Source: Dendrolimus kikuchii (taxonomy: Eukaryota; Arthropoda; Insecta; Lepidoptera; Lasiocampidae). From it: a DNA stretch of 64,000 nucleotides. Location: assembly GCA_019925095.2 (NCBI GenBank), contig CM034392.1, positions 14,890,387-14,954,386 on the forward strand, in the 5' to 3' direction. The translations under genes and the position numbers were made by a program. The notes beneath the pieces are model-generated. The model saw only the letters and a program-made list of their open reading frames with translations, did no database searches and had not been told where the DNA came from. Shown piece after piece: positions 11,018-22,909 of this stretch (position 1 is the stretch's first letter; each line of letters begins with the position of its first letter).

Positions 11018-12660
11018 AGCTTCGCCTTAAGATGTCATTTGACATAAATAACGGCCTTAGCAGAAGACCCGCGCTGGTTAATTCAACCAGCATCTTGCTG
11101 AGCTAGGACTGATTTACAACTTTACTTCCAATTTGTACATCATTATTTATAATATTATATATATTTTGTTTTGTATATATGGGTATTCTTTCTTTATAGC
11201 TTTTCTTTCGAGTATCGGGTTCAGCAATTACGCTTTTTCTTTGCGGTTATTATAAAATTTTGATTTAAATATATATTATTGCTATTTTTTTGTTTTTTTA
11301 ATTTGGTATCAACGGTGTACCCATTAGTGTGGATAAACTAACATCAATGTTGGTCATAGGTAATATGGTTATCATTCTAAAATATCGTCAGTCAATCGTA
11401 GTCCACGGCTGGACGTAGGCATTCCCAAATCCTCGCTACACATGTCCGTCTTCAGCCTACTTTATCCAGTGCCTAATGGTGACGTATGTAACAGTATTTT
11501 TTCTTAAATATTGCTAAATCTATATAGATGCAATTTGTCAGGAAGATGTAACCGGTGAAGTGCTACGAAATGGTGTAGTAAAACCATAATATAAGTAAAA
11601 ATTAGGGGTAGCCGCCATACATGTAACTAATCGTTGATTTTCTTTTTAATGTTATGGCCATATGAGGCATCGTTACTAAAATCATGACGATATTTTTTAT
11701 AGACTTTTCATTTAAGTCAATATGTAGGGTAATATTAGCTATCAAAATAATAAATTTTGTATCTCCCATATGAACAATGCAGTGGGCAATTCTGAACAAA
11801 TTAAGGTTGTCAAGCTTTAAAAATACTTTCAATAAAATTTAAAAGTTTTTGTTTAAAGTCCCAGCAGAGAACATTTTTTGAAGGTCAATGAAAGTTAGTT
11901 TCTACAAGATCCGTTAAGTAGTTTTTGAAGTATGGGGTATTTTTAATCAAGTTTTTAGGGTTCCGTAACCAAATGGTATGAGCTAATGGACGTTTTTCAC
12001 ATTTATGGTTCCTTCATAGTTCGTGAGCTACCACTTATGAGCTCAATTTTTAGTTATGGATGGAACTAAACATAACACAACATATAAACCAAAGTATATT
12101 TAATTAGGATACATTCTTTAAAAATTACTGTCTCTTTTGTTTTGTTCAAATGTTGTAGCGATTTTATTGTTCATACGGTCTGAATATAAAAAGGTCAAGG
12201 GTAAGAGGCTAAAAGTCAAGGAATTACGGAGCTTCGAATTTTGTTTTATGTCGCTATGATTCATAATTTGGTTGTTTCAAGATTACGTTAAAGAAATTCA
12301 GATTATCTTCCTCCTATGTTATTCTAATACCATTTTAAATCATGCTTAATTAAAGTGTGAAATATTTTTACAGTATGAACATAGATAGATAACACTTTAT
12401 TGTATAGCAAAATAGATAATTACAAGAAATCAATATTATTATATTTACAATACTTTCAAGGCAGTACAATAGGCGGCCTTATCGTGATCAATCTCTTCCA
12501 GGTAACCTGAATGAAAGGAAATTCTTAGTTAATCTGGCGATACAGGTGGTGTATAAAATAGTGACACTATATACATTCACACACAGTTATCAATAATATT
12601 ATAAAATTCTAAACACGGCGTGTATGTACATTGAAGTTATTGAAATAAAAACCCATCTGG
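11018..12660. other. Intergenic DNA with one weak repeat
   Basis: No gene is supported. The stretch 11953-12050 (ttagggttccgtaaccaaatgg and following) is related to 43608-43690 and looks like a common insect interspersed repeat. Small hairpins at about 11070-11105 (cgctggtt...aaccagc, cagcatcttgctg) lie just beyond the LINE insertion. Confidence 0.45.
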
Positions 12661-12669
12661 AATAGACTA

Positions 12670-13005
12670 TAAATGAAGAACACGATGCAATTTTTTTAGA
12701 TTTCTTGTCTGTTTGTCGGTTTGTCTCTTTGTACTGTTTTTCTGGGAATTATTTAAAATTATCTGATTTAAAAAATCGAATTCTAATGTGATTTTTTCAT
12801 TGATCAATAGCAAATTGTATGTACCTAATAAAATATGTGATATTTTTTTTATCCCGGGAGCGGTTTGCAGTGGTTCGGGTGGATAAAAATTTGCTTATTC
12901 CGACACAGTTTTCACTAGCAGCTTACATTCTTTTTCCGGAAATCCAAGTCCGAAACAGTAAGTCAAGCGTTGGCGAAGTCACGGGCATATATATCCTACT
13001 AGTAT
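12670..13005 (+). repeat. Degenerate copy of the GC-rich Helitron-like repeat
   Basis: Shares with 4775-5510 the opening gaacacgatgcaatttttt, the module cccgggagcggtttgca, the tail ggcgaagtcacgggcatata and a following CTAG-like end. It is shorter because it has fewer internal units. Confidence 0.55.
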
Positions 13006-13429
13006 ATTATATAATATATTTCTATATATTTTTTCCGAAATACATAGTTTATTACAATAAATGTAATAATATAAGCAAATAAAATTCTAAGTTGCATTAT
13101 ATCTATGACAGAGAGTAATACGAATGATAGTCGCCCATTGACAACCTAATTTCTAAAAATTAAGTTCTAAATGCCTAGATAGCACCACATGTCGTCTTGT
13201 TTATTATTACGTTTTATTATTCATAACATATTCTTTTAGACTAAATTATTCAAAATTTGAGTGAAAACTTATAAGAAAAGGCCGGTTTCTATATCTTGCT
13301 TTTCGAAAATTCGAAAAATGAGGTGGACACTCGGTATATTGCTGTGCCGTAAGCTATTCAGACATAGTACTGATTTTCAGTGCAGCCTAACACATAATCC
13401 TATAAATAAATGACTTACACGCTGATCTG

Positions 13430-13490
13430 TTTAACAGTGTCGTACATGGCAGATTGCAGATGCCCGGGCGCACCCAGGCGGGAATAACCG
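13430..13490 (-). repeat. Dispersed repeat C, copy 1
   Basis: A stretch around gcagattgcagatgcccggg is the reverse complement of ggcgggcatctgaatctgcc at about 17835-17880, with matching flanks (gtacatggc against gccgcgtac). The full extent and family are unknown. Confidence 0.4.
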
Positions 13491-13893
13491 AATGTCGTCG
13501 TTCAGGCGCGATGAACCTATAGGTGGACCTTCGGTATGTTAGCATATGACACAGCAATGATTTCCCGTAATGCGGCTATGTACATCAATTTAACCTAAAT
13601 ATATGAGACTCAGAACTGCTAAGACATCTCTTATTTTTGGGGAAAGATTGAGGAAGTATATAATTAAAACTGGCAAAACTCAGTAATGCAATACAAATAT
13701 TAGCAACATCATTAATAATTTAATCGTTAAAGGGACTGTTATTTCTGAAAGATCCTATAAAACCGCTTTTGGGAAATTTAGCAAATAGGTAGAGACGATT
13801 GTTAGTTTTTGTCATGGAAAATATAACTGTAGGATACGTACCCGAACCGAAATTAAAGGAAGGGCCGGTAGTCTTGTATAAAAATAACAAATA

Positions 13894-15527
13894 CACTGAC
13901 GGACTCATAAACTGCATCAAAGTAATAGACGACTTTGAAGTAAATATTTTAACCAAGTATGCAAACTTTCTATACAGATTTAAATTGAAACCTCTAGATT
14001 GGTTCGTGAACTTTAAAACAGCGTAGGGTCATATCCTTAAGTTTAAGTTTGTGTACTGGAAAGGACCTTAAGACTTTTTTTGAAGAAAAAACAGAAATTT
14101 AAGGAAATGGTTTAATTAAAAAATTGGTTTTAACAATAGACACAAACTTTATGCAAGGGTTTATTTATGTTTTAATAAGGTGTATTACCTCCACGTGCCC
14201 TTGTTACGGATTCTAATCAGTTCCGCATAGATTTTATTAGGGTTATTAAAAGATCTTGCGGAATATTGTCCCATTTTTCTGAAAGTGCTGTTCTTAGTGC
14301 TGCCACTGTCGTGGGCAAAGGGTTTCTCGCATATACAGCTTTTTTTTAATTGTCCCAAACATGCTCAATGGGATTAAGATCCGGGCTGCGTGCTGGCCAA
14401 TTCATTGTACGTATCTCAACCTCTTCGCAATATTGTCGAACTTGTGCAGCAGCGTGCGGCCGGGCATTATCCTGCATTAAAGTAAAATTTTCGCCTATGA
14501 ATCCCATGTAAGGCACCACGTGATCTTCTAAGATCTCTGTTATGTAGCGATGTGCAGCCAAACCCCCTCTATTACCGTTTTGACAGACCATGTCTATGAA
14601 CACAAGTTCTGTTCGCCCGTTCATCGATATGCCACCCCAGACCATACCATACGCTCCTCAATGCAACTTTGAGCATATCGCTCCCCACGTCGACGATAGA
14701 CTCTTCTGCGACCATCTGCACCATATAAACATGTCCTACACTCGTCCGTGAACAATACGGAGGTCCATTGCTCTTCTGTCCAATTCAGGTGATCACGCGC
14801 AAATCTTAAGCGAGCTTGTCTGTGAGCTACAGACAACTTTGGACCATTTGCTGGTCTAAAAGGGGTGATATCCGCTTCCTTTAACCTTCTTCTTATTGTT
14901 CGTGCACTCACGTTTAGTCCACGCACTTCATTAAGCTCTGTTTTGATGTTAACAGACGTGAGGAAACAATTTCGCAGGGAAGTTGTAACAATAAATCGGT
15001 CATCACGACCGGTGGTTGCTCGAGTCCTGCCTGTACCACGTCTCCTTCTGTAAGAACCTGTCTCCACAAACCTTCTGTATATTCTAGAAACCGTAGACTG
15101 GTTTAAATTTAAATTTCTACCAATCGTTCGTTGATCCAAGCCCTCCCGCACCAATGCTACAATTTGAGCCTCTTGTTCGGACGAAGTATCCATATTATGG
15201 TTTAAAAATCCGTAATAAGGGCACGTGGAGGTAATACACCTTATTAAAACATAAATAAACCCTTGCATAAAGTTTGTGTCTATTGTTAAAACCAATTTCT
15301 TAATTAAACCAATTTTCCTTAAATTTCTGTTCTTTCTTCAAAAAAAGTCTTAAGGTCCTTTCCAGTACACAAACTTAAACTTAAGGATATGACCCTACGC
15401 TATTTTAAAGTTCACGAACCAATCTAGAGGTTTCAATTTAAATCTGTATAGAAAGTTTGCATACTTGGTTAAAATATTTATTTCAAAGTCGTCTATTACT
15501 TTGATGCAGTTTATGAGTCCGTCAGTT
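13894..15527 (-). mobile_element. Tc1-family transposon with 321-bp inverted repeats
   Basis: The arms 13894-14214 and 15207-15527 are nearly identical reverse complements. Outer ends read cactgacggactcataaac at the left and the complement of aactgacggactcataaac at the right, flanked by TA at 13892-13893 and 15528-15529. The element is 1,634 bp and carries one transposase gene on the minus strand. Arms over 300 bp are long for this family. High arm identity suggests recent arrival or arm homogenisation, although the gene is already broken. Confidence 0.85.
14217..15193 (-). pseudogene. Tc1-like transposase (DD34E), frameshift plus stop
   Basis: The transposase starts at ATG 15193 (MDTSSEQEAQ). 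The paired DNA-binding helices include IGRNLNLNQSTVSRIYRRF and a GRTR linker. The catalytic motifs are LFTDECR, LMQDNARPHAA and SPDLNPIEHVWD; 34 residues separate the second Asp from the Glu, the Tc1 spacing. Two lesions break it: a 5-bp tandem duplication (tatggtatgg, about 14637-14646) shifts the frame within the MVWGGI motif, and an in-frame TAA follows VWDN near 14346. Coding resumes after it (KKAVYARNPLP) to a natural stop at 14217-14219. Full length would be about 325 residues, normal for the family. Upstream frame extension into the arm is not coding. Confidence 0.85.
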
Positions 15528-15579
15528 TACAATTATTTAAAGTTCCATCTCTTCTTTATAAACAAGCATTTTTTTTTAA

Positions 15580-16105
15580 AAATTTAGGCTCTCAGCGTTT
15601 TTTAATAAGATCTTATCAGATCTTGACTTGATAACCATGGCATCGCCTTGGGAGTATATACTTAGGAATATAGAAAAAAATCAAAATCACAATTGACGGA
15701 GAAATTGCGTAACATGGATATAGAAAATTAAGCGCTTGTAGAAAATGTAATAGCTACATGCGTATACAAGATTTTTTCCAAGAATTTAGGCACATGGCGT
15801 TCTTTAATAAGGGTTATGCTCAATAGCCCCTGGGATCAGATCCACTCATCAGATCCTGACTTATGACCATGGAAATACTTCAAGAGTATACACTTACGAG
15901 TAAGGAAAACAATTTGAAAATCGGTTTACAATTGACGGAGATATCATGTTATGAAGAAGCTTTTAACAATTTTCGTGAGATTCTCTAATTCCTTGGAATC
16001 CACTTATCAGATCATGACATAGTGACAATAGGAACAATTCGGGAGTATAACCTTTTGATTAAAAGAAAAATTTTGAAAATTGATGGAGAAATCGAGTAAC
16101 GAACA
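15580..16105. repeat. Three-unit degenerate tandem repeat
   Basis: Three units carry cttatcagatc(t/c/a)tgac at about 15614, 15848 and 16006. Each is followed by gggagtata..ctta and by an aattgacggagaaatc-like segment near 15690, 15935 and 16080. Unit spacing is about 160-235 bp. It starts just beyond the right TA duplication of the Tc1 element. The family is unknown, with no coding capacity. Confidence 0.5.
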
Positions 16106-16827
16106 AACAAAAATAAACATACTGACGAATTGAGAACCTCTTCACAACTTTTTTCAAATACAAATATCCTCAGAATTACTTTTTCAAAACATGTTTAAAT
16201 AAATTATCTTTTCCAAGAAGCAAAATGTCACATCTCGCTTGTCATGAAGGCAAAAGTGAGAATTTGACAATCAACAAAAAAAAAATTGCAAAAAAGGATA
16301 AATCAACTATCTTCCGTCCTATTTATTTACACGTATTTGTTGATATAAAACGAAATCGCTGTAACACTTTCCTCTATGTCACTTTGCCTGCCTTATCGAT
16401 GACATCATGATAATCTTCTAGCAAAATCTTACACACACGGCACCCGTGGATCCCGTTCCCACGTACACCGCGTATGATCTATTAGTGGACGGCTGTATCT
16501 TTAAATGAATAAATTCATTAAAGAAAAACAGGAAGTTTTGACTGAATTATATAATGCTGTATTATATGATGCATCGGACAAATAGTATGGAAACAGTTTC
16601 ATATGAATAAAATATGTAAAACTGGAAGCTCCTGGAAGGACTTTATACTAAAAATAAGAAATGAAAATTTATTGACCGATTTTATCGATGTGTGTATTGC
16701 TTCACGTCCGAGCTCAGCTGATTCATCACCATCAGCATCCGAACTTTTATTTATTTCCTTTTATATTTTTTGTTTATGTATGTAGTTTTCGTATAATTTT
16801 TCTGATGCATTTTTTTATTATTTTTTG
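16106..16827. other. AT-rich intergenic DNA
   Basis: No gene or structure is supported. Short open frames here have no coding features. Confidence 0.5.
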
Positions 16828-16962
16828 TTGCAGGAGTTCAGCAGACAGGCAGACGACCCACTTGATGGAAAGCGGTTACCATCGCCTATAGACATTTGCA
16901 ACACCAAAGGTGCTACAAATGCGCTGCTGCTCTCTAAAGGGAGACTGGCACCTGGTCTCTAA
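16828..16962 (-). repeat. Repeat B, copy 2 (truncated)
   Basis: Begins after a T-rich run with ttgcaggagttcagcagaca and breaks off after gactggcacctggtc. It lacks the half of the family with the ctagaccaggggtgg motif, consistent with 5' truncation of a minus-strand retroposed copy. Confidence 0.65.
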
Positions 16963-17271
16963 CAACAAACAAAGTTGCATCATACAAAATACTAAAATTT
17001 TATATTTTTTCACGGCAACTATGTATATTAAAAGCATGTCTTCATTAATGAACAACTTGTACGCCATGCCGACCACTGGTTGATATGCTTTATTTCAATA
17101 TCCGCATGAATATGACTTTAGGTAGTACATTGGGTGACCTGCGTACGCGCCGTGCAAGAGAGATTGATACCGAACATTATCATTCTATCTTTATCGGCCA
17201 CAAGCGGTGCGACAGATGATAAATAATCTATTAATGTCAACGTTATGATACTACTTCATCTGGGGTGAAAG

Positions 17272-17764
17272 TGTAGCTGTTGACCGTTTCACATAGATGT
17301 AACAATGGATTTAATGTGTAATTTGAGATATATAATGTTATTAATTATCAATTTCATGAAATATTGACAGATAACGTGTGTATACACACTAATATTGGTA
17401 TTCGTTAACGGCGTTATTTTTAATGATATAAAGAAGGCGCCTTTGGCCATAGTCTAACTATAACATTACCGCAATATTATAGATTCATATAAAAAAGTTA
17501 AATGGATCTAGGTTTACTTGGACTGATAATTATTTGTATTTAACAGTGACGGTGTTTACGATAATGTTACAGATATACGCCGTTTCATACAGATGTAGTC
17601 AAGGGTTTAAGGCAATCTTTGTGAGTGCGCCATTATTAACTATTTTAAGTATTGACTGATAACGTATGATTAAATACTAATGCGGCTATTCGTTAACGGC
17701 TTTATTTTTAATATTATAAATAAGTCGTATTCGGTCACAACCTAAATCTTTAACATTGATTGCA
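17272..17764. repeat. Degenerate two-unit direct repeat
   Basis: ccgtttcacatagatgtaac at about 17283 matches ccgtttcatacagatgtagt at about 17580. Further on, attcgttaacggcgttattt at about 17400 matches attcgttaacggctttattt at about 17690. The period is about 290 bp, with the units diverged by small indels. Confidence 0.5.
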
Positions 17765-17829
17765 GGTGTAACAGCACCACAATAGTTCGCGTACTGTATA
17801 ACCGAGATAGTATCCATGCATCATTTGGT

Positions 17830-17885
17830 TATTTCCTCCTGAGTGGCGGGCATCTGAATCTGCCGCGTACGATAGACAGACAAGA
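17830..17885 (+). repeat. Dispersed repeat C, copy 2
   Basis: Reverse-complement match to 13430-13490 through gggcatctgaatctgcc and flanking gtacga. See that entry. Confidence 0.4.
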
Positions 17886-18136
17886 GAATCCACGGCCTTA
17901 CGCATATAACACGCGTAGTACCTACGTGTATATAAAAAATTAACAATATTGAATATTTATTATTTATGAAAATGAATGTATTTATTTCAAAATACAATCT
18001 GACAGATTATCTATTTATTTATTACTTCCAAAGTAATTTTAGTTATAGTTAAAGAAGAAGAATTTGTAAACTTCATAATTATTATTATTCGTCCTTTATA
18101 AATGTAGTTTATACAAATAGGTTTTTTTTTTAATTT

Positions 18137-18498
18137 TTGAGATCAGCAGACAGGCAGACAGCCCACGTGATGGAAAGCGGTTACCATCGCCTATGGACAT
18201 TTGCAACACCAACGTTGCTCCAAATGCGCTACTGCTCTCTTAAGGGACACTGGAACCTGGTCACTAATGCCGGAACACAACTCAAGGTTGTTATGGCGAC
18301 ATACTTTAGACCAGGGGTGGTAGCCATCCAGTCGGGCAAATGCCCTACCACCTGGCTGTGGGTTGTTTTGTCGCCTCTTACGACAGGCCGCCCGGCCGCA
18401 GGAAATTGTATTCTTTCTCCGTTCCTGCACGGATAACTGCAACGTTTGACAAAGTCATTTATATGAGTGATTACTGAAAGAGCTTGGTGGCGATCGCA
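18137..18498 (-). repeat. Repeat B, copy 3: probable LINE 3' UTR
   Basis: This full-length copy lies immediately downstream, in the minus-strand sense, of the reverse-transcriptase tail that ends at 18499. A poly-A-like run (T-run 18121-18133 on plus) closes it. The position makes it the likely 3' UTR of that LINE, and the other copies its 5'-truncated insertions. The family match runs from 18137 to 18434; the last 64 bp before the coding end are unique to this copy. Confidence 0.6.
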
Positions 18499-18858
18499 CT
18501 ATACCCATTCAGCGTGGTCGTCTAAAAAATCTTTCGTCGTATAATAAGCGTTCTCGCACAAACGCCGCTTTACTAATTTTTTAAATTCGTTTAATGAAAG
18601 CTCTTGAAGATGAACTGGGATTTTGTTGAAGACCATTATACTTTGCCCTACGAAATTATTATAAACTTTATGGAGCTGACATGTGGGAGTTTCTAATTTA
18701 TTTTTGTTCCTAGTATTTTAACAATGTACATCACCTAATATGGGAAATTCCGAAATGTTTTTCTTAACGTATAGAATATTTTCAAGTGTATACTGTGAAG
18801 CCACTGTTAAAATATTTATTTCTTTAAACTTATCTCGCAAGGAATCCCGCGCACCCAT
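18499..18858 (-). pseudogene. C-terminal tail of a LINE reverse transcriptase
   Basis: Translating the minus strand gives about 118 codons that resemble the C-terminal end of CR1/Jockey-type RT proteins. Motifs in order are GARDSLRDKFKEI, LTVASQYTLENILYVKKN, NTRNKNKLETP, FVGQSIMVFNKIP, EFKKLVKRRL, AYYTTKDFLDD and a final EWV before TAG at 18499-18501. One in-frame TAA lies just before NTRNK, where such proteins usually have an aromatic residue. There is no methionine at the upstream end because the copy is 5'-truncated. The frame is easily missed because the stop splits it into pieces of about 57 and 60 codons. Confidence 0.75.
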
Positions 18859-18859
18859 T

Positions 18860-21770
18860 CAGGAGGACAAAAATAGCATTTATGTCAGCTGCATTACCCC
18901 ATAATAGAATAAAATAATGACGGTGAAGGAAAACATCGTACGGAAATCGGCACATCTAGATAACTGATCCGTGAAATCCGCCAATCCGCCTTAAATAATT
19001 ATGGCAAGAATATGGTTAAGTCTCCTGGAATGGAAAGGCTAAATCATTTCTGGACTCATATTACATCGTACAAAGTACAGAATTTCTAATTGGAGAACAA
19101 AACCCTAAACAACCGAGAAATGAAACTATTACACATATCAATCTACAGCATGCGAAACTATGCTTTGCTTTTTCTTAAAAAAATGTATTATTAACATTTT
19201 AGTTAAATTGTGTGTTTTGATGGTTAATTTAAAATCTGACCTTAGATGTTCCTTCAGTTAATAAAAGCATTGAACATACATAAATAGAATAATTGGTTGC
19301 AAAAATCGTGTGTGTACTGTCCTAAAAAGATCTTCTTGGAAAAAAAAATGTATCGTAAAATGAAGAGGTCAGAAATTCAAAAAGGTTATTTCTCCCTCAC
19401 AACCTTAACTTATAAGAATACTTACACAGTTTTTATAATAATAAGTATGTATAGACAATACAATCTACAAATATACAAACTTTCAAATACGTGTATTTGC
19501 TTATACAAACAAGAAAGTTAGCGAACAATATAAAAGTAATAGGATAGAGGGAGACTGGTAGAGTTAGAAGACTTGAGTGGGAGTGAGATAGTGCTATTCA
19601 AATTGAGGGTACATATTTCTACATAGGTAACAAATAGCTTGTTGAGAAAAATGTGGACATTCTTTTCGAGGAATTTCAGTAATCGCTTTCTTTTGTTTAC
19701 AAGTAATTAGTAAGTAAGTGAGTGATAACTTTCACAGGTTATAGAGGCAGTTTCAATAAATATGTCAGCAAATCTATAGCTGGTAGTGGAACATTGTTTA
19801 TGACAATTAAATAACTCGGGCTTGAATTTAAAAAGCTCCAATCTTAAGAATACATAAAAATGTATGATCTATTAACTAATAACACCTAATGAGCAATAAG
19901 ACAACTATTTTTTTTCTAGTAGGCTATAGTAAAGATTGTGGTTCATAAATTTAGATCAACACGATAATATTCTTTGAAATAGTAACGGTTTTTACGCGGC
20001 ATCGTTTCTATAAACTTAACAATAAAAACAAAACACAAGCCATATTGCAAAAAAGACATTAAAAATGCACTAAAACTATCGAAAAAAGATTGAGAATAGA
20101 AAACAAAATTAAAATAAACTATAAATAAACTCTACGTCGATTTAACACACTATATTATGAGCTGAAAGCCTAAGTTAAATATCCGCATAAAGTTTAGTAG
20201 CAGGCGGGACACAATTGCATATTATAAACCGAAAGGAAATTAAGGGGTTCCGGTTCTATTCTCAATCTTGTTTCCGTTTTTTAGTGCATCTTTTAAATTG
20301 TCCTTTTTGTAGTCGGGTTATTGAGTTGTATTACTATTTATTTTATTTTAATTTTGTTAGTGTCCCGGCATACTCTTATGAACAAAGACTGTGTTACTTA
20401 TATAAGTTGGGCAAAATGTAGAGATGATTGATTGCATGCCAAACAACAGTGAATCGAAAATTACAATTTACGTAAGCGGTTCAATTCTTCAAGAGAGTTT
20501 TGATTATTCCTAATTAAATTTAAACATTTAACTTATGTAAATATATTTGTAATCCCCTTTTAATTTCTTTTATTTTGATACCAGACTCGATAGTTTTGGT
20601 TACTTTTTAACTATTTTTTTCTTTATAATAATTTTCCTAATTACCTTCCTCGGCAGTCGGGTAAAAATATCTCATGAAACAATCTTTATTTCTTCAATCT
20701 TCAAATGTTATGATAATGTGTTCATTCAACTTGAGTAAGCTTTTTTCCGTATTCCTATAAAATATCCCGATTTCCAAGATAAAAAACATAGGATATGTTT
20801 AGCCTACGTCACCAAACATGTATATTATATAGGTAATAGATATATATACTCGTATACAAAATTTCACGATAATAAATTCACTAAAGCCTTGAAAAAGTAA
20901 TTATTGTATATAAATATTAGGATGGTAAAATATTTAAGTAATTTTTGTAAGAAAAGTATATTGCGTAAGTAATCTAACAGTTATTTAATCATAATAATCC
21001 ACGTTATGATTATTGAACAAAAAGTAGAAAAGTTGAAGAGAGTTGCAGGAGCAACTTCAAGAACAGGTATTTACACTGTTTGAATATGTAGGTTGTGCAG
21101 GTAGTTCGGAATTATTTTCTGTAAAATTTCTGATGAAAACGTTATTCATTTTGGTTGAGCGTAGGTACTTATAGGCAACTGAACGAAAATTAAATTGGTT
21201 TTAATATGTTTGTTTTGTGATTTTGTTCTCTTGTTGTTTGTTCCCTTTTACAGTAAATAATAAGCGTTATGAAGTCGCTGTAATAGTGATTATAATGGGA
21301 GCCGGGTATTAAAATCCTAGTATTCTATTTATTTATATAGGAATAAATAGAACTCTAGGATTTTCAAAACCTATCAAATAGGTATTTCATATTTCATTTC
21401 CTATAAAGATTTTAAATCACACGTATTAATCAAATTTACTTTTACGATTGATGCTACTTGCATGAAAAATATAATAAATTTTAAAACATCGTTCGTACAT
21501 ATTAAATAATCACTGTGTTTAGTCATTTCTAGAATTCATAAACATTCAATAAATTTTCAGGAACTTAGCTTATAGGGTGTCATCTGTCGGTAAAGCTTAG
21601 AACTAAAAAGCTTGTGGTAACTTGAGACGGCAATTTAAGCTTTTAAACGTAAGCCAGTGCCCTCTGTTACCAAAAACATATAACTACAAAATCTTGGGAA
21701 CTTTTTAATTTTCTGGGTCCTTCTTTAGCAGCTTTTTATTTCTAATACTAGTAGTATAAGAAACATCTAA
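18860..21770. other. AT-rich intergenic DNA
   Basis: No gene is supported over nearly 3 kb. The one clear structure is an inverted repeat at about 21310-21363 (aaaatcctag...ctaggatttt with ttctattta/taaatagaa inside). The open frames at 19297 and 20215 are AT-rich noise. Confidence 0.5.
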
Positions 21771-21774
21771 TCTA

Positions 21775-22012
21775 ATGTATAAAATTCTCGTGTCACCGGG
21801 TTAGTTACCATACTCCTCCGAAACGGCTTGACCGAATCTCATGAAATTTGGTGTGCATATTGGATAAGTCTGAGAATCGGACAACATCTATTTTTCATGC
21901 CCCTAAATGTTAAGGGTAGTCCACCCCTAAATATTTTTTTAAATTTTTAGATAATTTTTATTTTTTTAGAATACAGCATTAAAAAATACATACAACCCTA
22001 AATTTTCATTCC
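21775..22012 (+). repeat. Extra 5'-end copy of the Helitron-like element
   Basis: About 240 bp starting tctaatgtataaaattctcg is a direct repeat of 22016-22254 at roughly 90% identity by eye. It includes ctcctccgaaacggcttgac, gtcagaatcgga-like text and ccctaaatgttaagggtagt. It lies head to tail against the next copy. Confidence 0.7.
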
Positions 22013-22015
22013 TGT

Positions 22016-22726
22016 CTAATATATAAAATTCTCGTGTCACAGTGTTAGTTACCATACTCCTCCGAAACGGCTTGACCGATTCTCATGAAATTTTGTGTGC
22101 ATATTGGGTAGGTTTGAGAATCGGACAACATCTATTTTTAATCCCTCTAAATGTTAAGGGTAGTCCACCCCTAAATATTTTTTTTTAATTTTTAGATAAT
22201 TTTTTTTTTAGGATACAGCATTAAAAAATACATACAACCCTAAATTTTCATTCCTCTACGATCAACCCTTATTTTTTATTTGTTAATTATAAACTTTAAT
22301 TTTTTGGCAAGATTTTTAATGTTATTTTGTCATGACTTAGAATAAAAAAAATTATATTACTCTTAATTTTCCACCTCTCTACTATCAACCCCTATTTTTC
22401 CATCTCGTTTTTTTTTTAACTATCAATCGATCAGTTATCCCCGCTAGATGTCTACCGTTGTCACCTCTCATCCAGCAAACATCACGGAGTAGGGATGAGT
22501 GGGTTCCCGGATGGTTTAGATTCACAATTAGAACCGGTAGGTGGCGCTGAGATCGGGTTCTGGAATCCTCCTAATCACCTGGAGCGATTTTGGTGATATG
22601 GTTTTTGTGTGTTTGAGTGGGTACCCGGATGGTTTAGATTCGCAATTAGAACCGGTAGCTGGCTCTGGGATCGGGTTCTAGAATTTTATTTTTTAAAGGC
22701 AGGACAACGTCTGCCGGGGTCGCTAG
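22016..22726 (+). mobile_element. Non-autonomous Helitron-like element
   Basis: The 5' end is TCTAATATATAAAATTCTCG, a start typical of lepidopteran Helitron-like repeats. The 3' end is acaacgtctgccggggtcg followed by CTAG near 22722. Near the 3' end a 70-bp segment (gagtgggttcccggatggtt onward) occurs twice, at 22496-22565 and 22615-22685. There is no Rep/helicase coding. The assignment rests on the two termini. Confidence 0.55.
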
Positions 22727-22909
22727 TATAATTATAATAATATAACGTCCCCGACGGCGAGTCTTGCTTTGCAGGTACCCGGGAGTCGTTCAAACTATTA
22801 AATCTGTATATTGTTACGTGCGAGCGGGGGTAGTTAGGGTAGAAACACCAGTTCTTTTCACTAAATTTCAATTTCACTAATTTTTCGCCGAAACCGATCG
22901 ACTGGAGAT

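Noticed and set aside
13799..14026. 75-codon frame MLVFVMENITVGY
   Set aside because: It crosses the boundary and arm of the Tc1 inverted repeat, and its mirror copy on the other arm is not open in the same way.
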